DNA of 39,524 nt from an uncultured Flavobacteriales bacterium (lineage in GTDB: Bacteria; Bacteroidota; Bacteroidia; Flavobacteriales_G; Salibacteraceae), in the NCBI GenBank assembly GCA_937899835.1, contig CALCCE010000018.1:1-39524 (forward strand), given 5' to 3'. Below are positions 24,627-33,219 of the stretch, piece by piece. Each line of letters opens with the position of its first letter. Within the stretch, counting starts at the first letter, position 1. Under the pieces are notes generated by a model. That model saw nothing but the letters and a program-made list of their open reading frames with translations. It was not told the origin of the DNA and made no database searches. Both the position numbers and the translations under genes were made by a program.

Positions 24627-27179
24627 ATGAGTCAGATAGACACCGTAGATAAAAAGATTAAAAACTATTTCCACCACATCAGTGGTCCGAGCTACGTTCG
24701 GATTTTGGACACTCCGCACGTGTGGGGAATGCCCTTCAGCGATGCCATTATGGATCAGGCCTGGGCCCGACAAAAAGAATTTGAGCGGGCCATTATCGAG
24801 ATCGTTCAAAAGTCGCGCTACCGCTGCGACCTCTCCTCCCTCAACTGCCCCGACCCTGATTGGGGAAAGGTCATTCTTGGAGCCATCGACACCGCGATGA
24901 GCACCAAAATGGGCCGCAAAAAACCCACGCAGTTCCGTTTCCTATTTGGGCAAACGCCCATGGTACCCGTCGGTGAACCGGACAACTTCACGGACTTCAA
25001 AGCCGCTATTGTGCGTCTGTTTCGGGAACGAGCGCACCATTGGGAAGTGCAACCCGAGATTTGGATGGGGCGTTTCTACCGCTTAGCCGATGGCATTTCG
25101 GATACCCTGTTGACCAAAATTTTTGGCAGCGACAGTGTGTTGGTGGATACCGAAGGCACCAAAATGACTTGGAACCACTCCAAGATCATTGCCATGGATG
25201 GTACCGAAGCTTTGGCAGGGGGACACAACCTCAACATGGACCTCTTCCGCAGTTATCCGCCTGTGCACGATGTTTCGGTGGTGGTGCACGGTGAAGCGGC
25301 CCATGGAGCGCAATTGTACCTCGACCAGATGTGGGCGGTTGGAAAAGAATTGATGACCAAAGAGGTGTTGGATACCAAAAAACTGACGTGGAAAAACAAA
25401 GATTCCGACAAGCATCCACCCGCTGATCCGTTGACCGGTTCGGATGGAAAAAAGTACATGGAATCCCAACAAAAAGCCATCGTAGACCTGCACAAAAAAG
25501 GAAAACAAAGCGGCAAAGACCCAAAGCCACCCAAAGTGCGCCCTGAGCCTAAAAGCACCAAAGATAAAGACCTTCAGGTGCTGGAAGACCTGAAAGTGCC
25601 TGTTTTTGAAGAACGGGTGAAGTACAACACCTACGAGAATTTTGAGGATTACAAACTGGCCACCCGCATGATGACTGTGGGTAAATATTGGACGGGTACC
25701 AACAAGGAGAAAGACTTTCAGAAGGCTTCGGAGATCATGAAAGAAACCCTCATTAAGGGCGCGAAAAAGACCATCAAGATGTCGCAGATGGACCTGGTAA
25801 GTGCCTGGAAGAAAAATTGGTCGGATCACGTGGTGTGCCAGTGGGTGTTGGAAGCTCTGTTGGCCAACGAGCAGCTGACCGTTGAAGTGGTGGTTTCTCC
25901 GCTGGATGCGGGAGCCGGTGCAGAAGGAGACCAATACTCCTTTGGGTCGGGTGCCTCGCGCACATTCGATTTGATGCACTACTACATGACCCACGAGGTG
26001 AAAACTGACAAGTTGATCCCCGACAAGGACGGGAAACGGGCTGCTGCCATCAAGCGTTTGTCCGTAGCTCCTCTCTACTTCACTGACAAGGTGCCCGCCA
26101 GCAAACAAAAAGAAGGAGATACCTACAAGTGGCCGGGCCTTAGTAAAGAAGGCTATACCGCTACCTTGAAGCAGCTACCACTGTCGGAAAAACCTCCGAA
26201 AGAAGGTGTGATCGGCAGTGCCGTTTCTTCGGTGATCAAGGCCAGTGGGGCGAAGGGAAAAGTGCCTTCTGCTCCAGGCAACCACGCCAAGATCATGATC
26301 GTCGACGATGAAGCTTATGTGGTGGGATCGGATAACCTGTACCCGGGCTTTCTTTCCGAATTCAATTACCTGGTGGAAGGCAAAGAAGCCCTGAAAGAAA
26401 TGCTGGATGCCTACTGGAAACCGCTCTGGAAATATTCAGGGCCGCACAAAGAAGGCGGTGGCTCATTCGTGCCAGCGCCTACGCCTACCAAAGAACCATC
26501 GCTCAACCAGTTTGTCTACAAAAGTGGCAACGACTACCAATATGGTTACGGTCGGGCCATTCCCAACATGCCCATCATCGACTTTCCGTCGGATGCGGAT
26601 TACTCGAAATGGGCCATGCTACACGACGGCAAGGACTACCGCCTCTACATCTGGCGCAAAGGGAGCAACGACACCTTTTACCAAGGCGCCTACAACCGCT
26701 CCAAAAAAGCTTACCAGTATGGGTATCGGTCCATCAAAAAGTTCACTTTGTCGGGCATGCCTTCAGATGCCAGTAGCGATAGTTTCGCCATGCTGCACGA
26801 TGGCAGCACCTACCGGCTCTACCTGCGCAATAAGAAAAACAGTGCCGAGTTGATCCAGTTTGGCTTCAATCGCTCAAAACGCACCTACGTGTGGGGTTAC
26901 AAATCCATCAAGCGGATTGGCGTGACCAAAGCACCCAAGGAGATCAGTTGGGACGGCTGGGGCATGTTGCACGACGGCAAAGCCTACCGACTTTACCAAT
27001 GGCGCAAGGGCAAACAAGGGAAACGTTTTTACCAGGCGGCCTTCAATGGAAGGTCCTACGAATTTGGCTATCGGTCTATCCCCGAGCTGGAATTGGTAGG
27101 TGCTCCGTCCAACAGTGATCCTGCTGATTTTGGCATGCTCTACGACGGTAAATACCGCTTCTACCTCCAAACCAAATAG
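24627..27179 (+). CDS. Phospholipase D-like protein with two HKD motifs and C-terminal repeat domain
   Basis: An 850-residue protein with no signal peptide. Two HxKxxxxD motifs are intact: WNHSKIIAMD (His184, Lys186, Asp191) and GNHAKIMIVD (His553, Lys555, Asp560). This is the full bilobal PLD active site, which hydrolyses phosphodiester bonds, most often in phospholipids. A Lys/Pro-rich insert of about 60 residues (about 250-315) separates elements of the first lobe from the second. From about residue 637 to the end there are four repeats of about 57 residues with the core (F/W)(A/G)ML(H/Y)DGK.YR.Y, each followed by a YGYRSI-type motif, forming a probable beta-rich binding domain. The architecture resembles Tle5-like PLD effectors. 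No immunity gene follows on the same strand. The effector role is inferred. Confidence 0.82.
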   Translation: MSQIDTVDKKIKNYFHHISGPSYVRILDTPHVWGMPFSDAIMDQAWARQKEFERAIIEIVQKSRYRCDLSSLNCPDPDWGKVILGAIDTAMSTKMGRKKPTQFRFLFGQTPMVPVGEPDNFTDFKAAIVRLFRERAHHWEVQPEIWMGRFYRLADGISDTLLTKIFGSDSVLVDTEGTKMTWNHSKIIAMDGTEALAGGHNLNMDLFRSYPPVHDVSVVVHGEAAHGAQLYLDQMWAVGKELMTKEVLDTKKLTWKNKDSDKHPPADPLTGSDGKKYMESQQKAIVDLHKKGKQSGKDPKPPKVRPEPKSTKDKDLQVLEDLKVPVFEERVKYNTYENFEDYKLATRMMTVGKYWTGTNKEKDFQKASEIMKETLIKGAKKTIKMSQMDLVSAWKKNWSDHVVCQWVLEALLANEQLTVEVVVSPLDAGAGAEGDQYSFGSGASRTFDLMHYYMTHEVKTDKLIPDKDGKRAAAIKRLSVAPLYFTDKVPASKQKEGDTYKWPGLSKEGYTATLKQLPLSEKPPKEGVIGSAVSSVIKASGAKGKVPSAPGNHAKIMIVDDEAYVVGSDNLYPGFLSEFNYLVEGKEALKEMLDAYWKPLWKYSGPHKEGGGSFVPAPTPTKEPSLNQFVYKSGNDYQYGYGRAIPNMPIIDFPSDADYSKWAMLHDGKDYRLYIWRKGSNDTFYQGAYNRSKKAYQYGYRSIKKFTLSGMPSDASSDSFAMLHDGSTYRLYLRNKKNSAELIQFGFNRSKRTYVWGYKSIKRIGVTKAPKEISWDGWGMLHDGKAYRLYQWRKGKQGKRFYQAAFNGRSYEFGYRSIPELELVGAPSNSDPADFGMLYDGKYRFYLQTK

Positions 27180-27204
27180 GCTGACGGAAACAGCCAGAAG
27201 CGTG

Positions 27205-27236
27205 AAACGGCGGGCCGCTCAGGTGGTCCGCCGTTT
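27205..27236 (+). terminator. Strong stem-loop after the PLD gene, probable terminator
   Basis: A 12-bp stem (AAACGGCGGGCC with GGTCCGCCGTTT, one G:U) with an 8-base loop lies 25 bases after the PLD stop. The following tract (GCTGTTTG) is only mildly T-rich, so it may be an imperfect intrinsic terminator. Confidence 0.6.
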
Positions 27237-27272
27237 GCTGTTTGTGGCAACAGCAGCGAATGGGCAATGCGT

Positions 27273-27298
27273 AAAAATAGGAGGGTAGGAGCGCCCTC
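27273..27298 (-). terminator. Terminator of the small lipoprotein gene (minus strand)
   Basis: Read on the minus strand, GAGGG pairs with CCCTC across an 8-base loop, then CTATTTTT follows. The stem overlaps the stop codon at 27297-27299. Together with the hairpin at 27205-27236 it insulates the convergent genes. Confidence 0.55.
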
Positions 27299-27737
27299 AA
27301 TACTCGAATTCCAATTCGAAATTGCTGTTGTGCAACTGAAAAATGACCGAGGAGTTGCCTTCCTGTAATCCTGAAACATCGAAAAGTACCTCTTTGGTGA
27401 TGTTGGATTCACACGATTCAGAGTTTTCCAGCGACAAGCGCAGCGTGTGTTTAGGAGGGTCTGAAGCCTCGGGTGTACCCGAGTCAATCAATTGAACGGT
27501 CCAGGAATCACCATTGCAACCTTTGGACGCGAAAATGACCTTTAAACAATCGCCGTCTTGCTCCAAACCTCTGGCGACCAATGCGGCATCGTTGGCGCCC
27601 ATAAAAGCCGCTTGATCCACGATTACCTCTTCTCCACAGGGGCCGGTAACTCCATCATTGTTTCCGTCGTCGTTCTTGGAGCAGCCCAAAAATGGACCCA
27701 GTAGTACCAATCCAATGAACAGTACTTGCTGGCGCAT
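27297..27737 (-). CDS. Small acidic-tailed lipoprotein of unknown function
   Basis: 146 residues from the ATG at 27737, chosen because it gives a compact signal (MRQQVLFIGLVLLGPFLGC). Lipidated Cys20 is followed by SKNDDGNND, an acidic tail consistent with export to the outer leaflet of the outer membrane. The mature part has three further Cys residues (CGEE, GDCL, KGCNGD) and one in SCESN, suggesting disulfides, and a beta-rich composition. A longer start at 27779 is possible. I do not recognise the family. It faces the PLD gene tail to tail, so a role as its immunity protein is possible but unsupported. Confidence 0.6.
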   Translation of the reverse strand: MRQQVLFIGLVLLGPFLGCSKNDDGNNDGVTGPCGEEVIVDQAAFMGANDAALVARGLEQDGDCLKVIFASKGCNGDSWTVQLIDSGTPEASDPPKHTLRLSLENSESCESNITKEVLFDVSGLQEGNSSVIFQLHNSNFELEFEY

Positions 27738-27901
27738 CCGAAAACCAGACCTTATCATATTTAGGAGCGAAACATTCATGTGCTACTATTCCTCGTTTGG
27801 AAAAGCGACTGGTAAGATAGCGTTTATTGGTGTTTGACGCGATAAGTTGAGGTGGAATAGGGAGACCATTCTACCGAAGCAACTGCTTACAGGCATTGGA
27901 T

Positions 27902-28330
27902 TTAAAGTGCTTCTTTTACTAAGCGATAGTTGCTTTCCAGCACCTCAAAGCCTGTATAGCGAAAAACCCGTGCGGGTTCTGGTTCTTCCATGCTGGAGTA
28001 CCCATCGGGAAACCCTTTGTTTTCGTAAAAGCGCCCGGTAAAACGGATCCGATCGTTGCTATAGCCCAAAGAGTCGGGCAGTTGTAGGTCTTCAAAAGCA
28101 GGTTCTATGAAAATACAACGCTTGGCCAATTCGTCGTCTTCGTTGTCTGCAAAGGTAGTCAGGTCATCGGGCGTAGCCCAGTTGGCACAGTCACAGGCCC
28201 AGGCAATGTAAGTCAGTTCCAGGGTTTGCGTTTTGGGTTGCAGTTCTCCTTTGCACCAGTCGTTACAGGCCGTAGAAAGGCAAAGCAGCAGACTTAGTCC
28301 CATTTCCCATGTCCAACTTCGAAGATTCAT
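27902..28330 (-). CDS. Small Cys-containing lipoprotein of unknown function
   Basis: 142 residues from the ATG at 28330, which begins MNLRSWTWEMGLSLLLCLSTAC with lipidated Cys22; an upstream start at 28351 adds seven residues. The mature part contains DWCKGE, WACDCANW and KRCIF, so two disulfides are possible. It is rich in acidic and aromatic residues and ends NYRLVKEAL. Similar small lipoproteins occur across Flavobacteriia-like genomes, but no function is known to me. A gap of 87 bases separates it from the glycosidase-like gene upstream on the same strand. Confidence 0.6.
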   Translation of the reverse strand: MNLRSWTWEMGLSLLLCLSTACNDWCKGELQPKTQTLELTYIAWACDCANWATPDDLTTFADNEDDELAKRCIFIEPAFEDLQLPDSLGYSNDRIRFTGRFYENKGFPDGYSSMEEPEPARVFRYTGFEVLESNYRLVKEAL

Positions 28331-28408
28331 AACGCGTAAAGTGAAAACCAATATCGATGTAAGAAGCGCTGAAGCTCCGTTTTTGTTTCGGTTACTGCCT
28401 CCTGAGAG

Positions 28409-28426
28409 AAAAGGTAGCTACCTTTT
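28409..28426 (+). terminator. Palindromic hairpin overlapping a stop codon
   Basis: AAAAGGT and ACCTTTT arms around AGCT form a perfect 18-base palindrome that includes the stop codon of the minus-strand gene (28418-28420). On the plus strand the stem ends in six T; on the minus strand the tract is only TTTTCTC. It could stop antisense transcription into the glycosidase-like gene or act weakly in both directions. Confidence 0.4.
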
Positions 28427-29395
28427 TTCAGCTAGCATCACCCACCAACCTATTTGCAGGTCGGCACCAGTGTAGAAAAGAAACTCCCGGCTACTGTTGG
28501 GGTCCACTGTAATTTGTGGAGCAATCATCTCGTCTTTTTCCAGCACCGGATCTTCAGGGACCAGAATGGGAGCCGGGTTTTCCTTCCAAGGTCCGAAAGG
28601 GTGAGCGGCACGGGCATAAAAGATGGCTTCACCAGTGCCGAAATCGCCCGTTCTAACGGCCACGTAGTCATCTTCTGCCAATTGTGTGACTTGCCCTTCC
28701 ATGCCAATGGGTGTTTCCACCAGCTGAAAATCCTTCCAGGTATGTCCATTGTCATCCGATACGGCACCAATGGTCCATACTGCTGTCACCGCGTTGGGAG
28801 CGGCATTCCACCCTAAGAAGCAGAGGTAAAGACGCCCATCATGGGCCACTACGCTGGGCGAGGTAATGAGGTAAACTTGCCGATTGGCCAGTGCTCCACG
28901 AGCAACCACCGGGTTGTCCAATTGCGTGTAGGGCCCTTCCAGGGCATCGGCTTCGGCCAGGTAGATAGAGGCTTCGTAGGTGGCCTCTTCGGGATAACCG
29001 ATGTAATAGATTTGGTGCTTGCCGTTGGGCGCGTGAAAATAGAATGCCGTTTCCTTGTAGATGTCATTTCCCGATGGGCCCACCTGGCTTAGCAGGGTGC
29101 GTTCGGGGGTCCATTGATCGGGCGTAGTGGCCCGTGCCAGTTTGATGGAAGCTACACCGTTGGCATCGCCGGTGTAGATCATGCTCAAGTTACCCGCGGC
29201 ATCGTAGAACACGTGCGGATCGCTGGCCACCTGATAATTTTCGTTCGGAATGAGGTCGCGCAATACCGGATTGTTCTCCGACCGTACCCAGATGACCTCT
29301 TCAGCTTCCGGGCAGTCGGCTGCCTCTTTTTGGCAGCCAGGGAGCAAAAGGCAAGCTAAAACAAACAGTGAAAAGCAGGATCGGAGTAAAGGCAT
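28418..29395 (-). CDS. Beta-propeller glycosidase-like lipoprotein (GH43/GH130/GH32-like fold)
   Basis: 325 residues from the ATG at 29395 (MPLLRSCFSLFVLACLLLPGC; lipidated Cys21). The mature protein shows the repeated blade pattern of five-bladed beta-propeller glycosidases: VASDPHVFYDAAGNLSMIYTG in parts, KLARATTPDQW, KETAFYFHAPNGKHQIYYIG, SPSVVAHDGRLYLCFLGW, AVSDDNGHTW and a closing MIAPQI segment. Typical GH43-type acidic residues could be the Asp of SDPH and the Glu of KETA or GMEGQ, but I cannot assign a triad with confidence. It may act on arabino- or manno-configured glycans or be a non-catalytic binder. It stands apart from the glucan operon and has no transporter beside it. Confidence 0.7.
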   Translation of the reverse strand: MPLLRSCFSLFVLACLLLPGCQKEAADCPEAEEVIWVRSENNPVLRDLIPNENYQVASDPHVFYDAAGNLSMIYTGDANGVASIKLARATTPDQWTPERTLLSQVGPSGNDIYKETAFYFHAPNGKHQIYYIGYPEEATYEASIYLAEADALEGPYTQLDNPVVARGALANRQVYLITSPSVVAHDGRLYLCFLGWNAAPNAVTAVWTIGAVSDDNGHTWKDFQLVETPIGMEGQVTQLAEDDYVAVRTGDFGTGEAIFYARAAHPFGPWKENPAPILVPEDPVLEKDEMIAPQITVDPNSSREFLFYTGADLQIGWWVMLAEKR

Positions 29396-29558
29396 GTCCT
29401 CTTTAACGATCAATTTAAAGAAAATCAGTTATACCACTTTCAATTACTTCATGTGGAAAATGGCTTTTAGCGTGTTGCGACTTTATCGGTCGATGGACAA
29501 AGCTTAACCAACAATCAACAAAGCTTCACTCAGGGATCTGATAAGTCTCAAAAACCAC

Positions 29559-30557
29559 TTAGGCCGATAAACGCCCTTGTTTCAATTGGCTGGGAGCTAC
29601 ACCGTATTTCTTTTTAAAGGCATTGCTAAAATGATGGGCATGTTTGTAGCCTACCGCGTCCGAAACCTCGGCAATGGTCCACCCGTGATCCAGTAATAAC
29701 TGACGGGCCTTTTCCATTTTGATGTCGTGCCAAAAGTTGAATACCGTGGTGCCAAACAGCGATTTGAAACCCTTTTTCAAGGTAAATTCATTCGTGCCTA
29801 CTTTTCGGGCAAGGCCCAACAACGTATAGCTCTGTTCGGTTTCCGATTCCAGCAACTCCTTTACGGCATAGAGTTTTTCAATGTCGCTGCGTTTTAAGTC
29901 CACAGGAGCAGGATTTGACTGTCCGGTTTCCAGGTGTTCCAATTGCAGCAGCAGCAACTCCACCACTTTGGCTTCCAGAAAGATTTTTTTGTACATCCCG
30001 GTGCGCTCGCAGTTCATGATCTGTTGAATGATCAAGGTCATCGCCGGAGTGATGGGCAAGTTGTCTTTGGCCAGAGCACCGCTTTTTTTGCGTGTAATGG
30101 CGTCTCGAAAGCGCTCGAAAATGTGTACATCTTCGGGCAGGTATTTTTGGAAAAAATGCGGGCTGAGGTTGACCTCAAATACTTCGAAATTGGTGGCATT
30201 CATTTCAGAAATGCCGGTCGCCTGATCTGCATAAACAATGTTGTGTTGATTGGTCCCAAATTCCATAAATGACCGGTCCTGCAAATGGGCCTTGGAACTG
30301 CCGCGAAATGTAAAATGTAGCTCCACCGATTCGAAATCACTTTCAAAAGCCAGTTGCGTGTGTTGCGACAACTCCATACATCCGAAGCCAATGTGAATGC
30401 CTTCAAAATAGATTTCCCGGTAGCGGCCACGACCAAAAAAGAAATTGCCTTCAAACGAACGCTCCCTTAGCGGAAGCACCGCATCCGAAAACCCCTCCGG
30501 ATAATGGTTTTCGATTGCAAAATCAGTGGAATTGGGATCATGCAGTTTAACTCGCAT
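29559..30557 (-). CDS. AraC-family transcriptional regulator, PchR-type
   Basis: A 332-residue cytoplasmic regulator. The C-terminal 85 residues carry the double helix-turn-helix of the AraC family (YTLLGLARKVGTNEFTLKKGF, then IAEVSDAVGYKHAHHFSNAFKKKYGVAPSQ). The N-terminal part (about 1-230) is a sensor region like that of PchR/YbtA-type regulators of siderophore genes, which respond to ferric siderophore. It is divergent from the siderophore-reductase/ABC operon across a 124-base region that contains a Fur-box-like dyad. It most likely activates that operon when siderophore is present and iron is scarce. The regulatory target is inferred from arrangement. Confidence 0.88.
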   Translation of the reverse strand: MRVKLHDPNSTDFAIENHYPEGFSDAVLPLRERSFEGNFFFGRGRYREIYFEGIHIGFGCMELSQHTQLAFESDFESVELHFTFRGSSKAHLQDRSFMEFGTNQHNIVYADQATGISEMNATNFEVFEVNLSPHFFQKYLPEDVHIFERFRDAITRKKSGALAKDNLPITPAMTLIIQQIMNCERTGMYKKIFLEAKVVELLLLQLEHLETGQSNPAPVDLKRSDIEKLYAVKELLESETEQSYTLLGLARKVGTNEFTLKKGFKSLFGTTVFNFWHDIKMEKARQLLLDHGWTIAEVSDAVGYKHAHHFSNAFKKKYGVAPSQLKQGRLSA

Positions 30558-30634
30558 CTTTTCCGTTTTGCGTTGATATTATTCCTTTAAGAGTAGCCGC
30601 TTATTATCGGTATGCGTTTATCTATGCAAAATAG

Positions 30635-30657
30635 TTATTTAGATGCATTCTAAATAA
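30635..30657. promoter_or_regulatory. Fur-box-like inverted repeat upstream of the siderophore operon
   Basis: Perfect 9-base arms TTATTTAGA and TCTAAATAA flank a 5-base centre (TGCAT). The dyad ends 24 bases before the ATG at 30682, in the region shared with the divergent AraC gene. AT-rich dyads of this kind are typical of Fur-family repressors, so iron repression of the operon is the most likely meaning. The AraC-type regulator is the alternative ligand. Confidence 0.6.
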
Positions 30658-30681
30658 TTCCGGACCAACTCCCGGCTTTGA

Positions 30682-31434
30682 ATGTGGTTGAAAAACCTGT
30701 GCCTTATGCCAAACCTACCCAAATGGGCCGCTGATGCTGCCGAGAAAATTTTCACCAAATTCTACCACCCGATGGTCGTTACCAAAACCGAGTACCTCGA
30801 TACCGATTGGAAAAGGGTTTGTTTTTCCGGCGATCTGCACCGGGTGGGGTACACTCCTGGTCAAGTAATCGAGTTTCGGGTAACCGATACCCAGTTTCGG
30901 CATTACACACCCTCCAGCTTCGATGCTGAAAAAGGCCAATGTGAGGTCTTGTTTTACCTCCACGAAAAAGGGCCGGGCAGCATCTGGGCGGCACAATTGC
31001 AGCCGGGAGATGCCATTAGCCTCATGGGGCCCGGTGGCGACAAAACCTTTCGTACTGCGGCCACCCACCACTTCTTTTTTGGAGACGAAACCTCCCTGGG
31101 GCTCTATGCCAACTTTAAACAATTGGCTTTGACCACCGACAAAGAATATTTGTGCTTGTTGGAACTGGACGTTGACCATTGGCATTGGCCTCGCCTTATC
31201 GAGTTGGAAGCGGACATTGTGCCCAAAAACGAAACCAACCCGGGAAGTCATGCGGCTAAAGCCATTCAGGAGTTGGATTACCGACTTTGGAAAACCTGGC
31301 GTTTGGCTACCTTTTATTTGACGGGTTGCGCCTGCTCCGTTCGGCAGGTTCGAAAAGCATTGCGCAGCAAAGGAGTGGCTGCCCATCAAATTAGCAGTTA
31401 TCCTTATTGGTCTACCAGTAAAACAGGACTTTGA
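30682..31434 (+). CDS. Siderophore-interacting protein (FAD-dependent ferric-siderophore reductase)
   Basis: 250 residues. It belongs to the SIP/ViuB-like flavoprotein family, which reduces ferric siderophore in the cytoplasm to release Fe2+. The flavin-binding motif RHYTPSSF (Arg73-Phe80) is present, followed by GPGGD and the NAD(P)H-side motif FFGDETSLGLYANF. The C-terminal region has LTGCACSVRQVRKAL, like the C-terminal helix of the family. The ATG at 30682 is used; an ATG at 30706 (MPNLPKWAADAAEK) is an equally plausible start. The stop is 3 bases before the ABC gene, implying translational coupling. The protein is the separate counterpart of the reductase domain that is fused to the transporter in mycobacterial IrtA. 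Confidence 0.9.
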   Translation: MWLKNLCLMPNLPKWAADAAEKIFTKFYHPMVVTKTEYLDTDWKRVCFSGDLHRVGYTPGQVIEFRVTDTQFRHYTPSSFDAEKGQCEVLFYLHEKGPGSIWAAQLQPGDAISLMGPGGDKTFRTAATHHFFFGDETSLGLYANFKQLALTTDKEYLCLLELDVDHWHWPRLIELEADIVPKNETNPGSHAAKAIQELDYRLWKTWRLATFYLTGCACSVRQVRKALRSKGVAAHQISSYPYWSTSKTGL

Positions 31435-31437
31435 GCC

Positions 31438-33219
31438 ATGGAAAAAACACCTAAAACCGGATTTAGGCGGCTCCTTCAGTTGCTTGGGCAGCAAACCTGG
31501 ATGGTTGTTCTTGCCATCGTGTTGGCGGTGGTAAACGCAGGGTTATCCTTGGTGCCCTACGTGTTGGTGGTCTATATTTTGGATACCCTGCTCACACCTC
31601 CACTGCAGCTGGCCAAGGTAGAAACCTACCTGCTTTTGGCCATTGGTGCTGCGGTGGTGGGTTATGCCTGTATGTATTTGTCGGGTTTGCTTTCACACAT
31701 TGCTGCCTTTTCTCTCTTGCACGACCTGCGCAAACAAATTGCTGTGCGGCTGGGCTTGCTGCCCATGGGGTTCATTACCGGATTCAATTCAGGAGCCCTC
31801 AAAAAAATCGTGATCGACGATGTAGAGCGCATTGAATCGTTTGTGGCCCACCAGGTGCCAGATTTTGTAAAAGGCCTCGCCTTGCCGGTGTTCACTATCG
31901 GGTATCTTTTTACGGTAGATTGGCGGTTGGCGGCCATCAGCTTTGTGCCTTTGGTGGTGGTGGCCGTGTGGCTACCACTCATTTTTAGCTCCAGCTACAC
32001 CAAAAAGATGATGGGCCGCTACCATGCTTCGCAAGAGCAAATGAACAGCGGCATTGTTGAGTTTGTGCGTGCCTTGCCGGTGATGAAAATTTTTGGGCAA
32101 ACCGCCGAGCAGTTTCACCAATACAGTGGAGCGGTCAATGAATACGCCGAGATGTCGAAGAAATGGACCCGAAAGAGTGGACCACCCTTTGCCGTCTTCA
32201 TGAGTTTTATGAGCAATGCCACTTTGCCCGTGCTGGCCGTGGGCACCTGGCTCTACGGGCTACAAGACCTCAGCCTGTCCACCTTTGTGTTGTTTCTCAT
32301 TTTGGGCGTGGGCTACATTAAACCTTTGTTTGCACTTTCCAATATGGGCATGCAGCTCATGCTGATCAACAAAGGTGTGGGCCGCATGGACGAAGTGTTG
32401 CAGGCGCCTATCCAACCGGAAGGAACGGAAGCCAACCTTCCTACCGATTGGTCTTTGACCTTCGAAAACCTCGGATTTGCTTACAAAGAAGGCCACCCGG
32501 TATTGGAAAACATCTCTTTCACCATTCCTGAAAAAAGTGTGACTGCGTTGGTAGGTCCTTCAGGTGCGGGCAAGTCCACTGCTGCGCGTTTGGTGGGGCG
32601 TTTTTGGGATGCGAATCAGGGTTGCATTCGTTTGGGAGACGTACCCCTGAACGAATTGCCATTGCCCTACCTCATGGAAAACGTGGCTTTTGTGTTTCAA
32701 GACAGTTTTTTGTTTGAAGATTCGGTACTGGAAAACATTCGCATGGGCATGAACCGGAGCGAGGAAGAAGTGGAGCAAGCGGCCCGGGCCGCGCGTTGTC
32801 ACGAATTCATTGAGCGGCTTCCGCACGGGTACCATACCCGCGTTGGCGAACATGGCGTTCACTTTAGTGGAGGAGAGCAGCAGCGCATTCAATTGGCACG
32901 AGCCATCCTCAAAGACGCTCCCCTTCTCATTCTCGACGAGGCCACGGCCTTTAGCGATGCCGAAAATGAATACCTCATTCAGGAGGCGGTAGGACAGCTC
33001 ATTCAAGACAAAACCGTGATTGTAATTGCCCACCGCCTGAGCACGATTACCGATGTAGATCAGGTAGTGCTTTTCGATGCGGGTAAAATAGTGGGCAAGG
33101 GTACACACCAGGAATTGCTGGACCAAAACACCTTGTACCAAACCATGTGGGATGCCCACCAACGTGCCAAAGACTTTGAGATTGGCCCATCGGTTTCCCT
33201 TCAAAATGCACAGCCATGA
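31438..33219 (+). CDS. ABC transporter half-protein 1 (exporter fold, YbtQ/IrtB-like siderophore importer)
   Basis: 593 residues. A type IV (exporter-fold) transmembrane domain of about six helices (20-310) is fused to an ATPase domain. Walker A is GPSGAGKST (373-381), signature FSGGEQQR (476-483), Walker B LLILDE with catalytic Glu501, and H-loop His532, so the site looks competent. The D-loop region reads ATAFSDAENE, a form typical of the YbtP/YbtQ siderophore-import branch rather than lipid exporters. It overlaps the next gene by four bases, indicating a heterodimer made from one mRNA. Between a siderophore reductase and a partner ABC protein, it probably imports ferric siderophore across the inner membrane. 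Export of a small molecule remains possible. Confidence 0.88.
   Translation: MEKTPKTGFRRLLQLLGQQTWMVVLAIVLAVVNAGLSLVPYVLVVYILDTLLTPPLQLAKVETYLLLAIGAAVVGYACMYLSGLLSHIAAFSLLHDLRKQIAVRLGLLPMGFITGFNSGALKKIVIDDVERIESFVAHQVPDFVKGLALPVFTIGYLFTVDWRLAAISFVPLVVVAVWLPLIFSSSYTKKMMGRYHASQEQMNSGIVEFVRALPVMKIFGQTAEQFHQYSGAVNEYAEMSKKWTRKSGPPFAVFMSFMSNATLPVLAVGTWLYGLQDLSLSTFVLFLILGVGYIKPLFALSNMGMQLMLINKGVGRMDEVLQAPIQPEGTEANLPTDWSLTFENLGFAYKEGHPVLENISFTIPEKSVTALVGPSGAGKSTAARLVGRFWDANQGCIRLGDVPLNELPLPYLMENVAFVFQDSFLFEDSVLENIRMGMNRSEEEVEQAARAARCHEFIERLPHGYHTRVGEHGVHFSGGEQQRIQLARAILKDAPLLILDEATAFSDAENEYLIQEAVGQLIQDKTVIVIAHRLSTITDVDQVVLFDAGKIVGKGTHQELLDQNTLYQTMWDAHQRAKDFEIGPSVSLQNAQP

Noticed and set aside
25083-26108. 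341-codon minus-strand ORF opposite the PLD gene
   Set aside because: Shadow of a gene with two intact HKD motifs; its translation is His/Phe/Val-rich with no fold pattern.
27297-28330. The two small lipoproteins as immunity proteins for the phospholipase pair
   Set aside because: They are on the opposite strand, separated by paired terminators, and show no feature of known Tle immunity proteins. Kept only as an open possibility.
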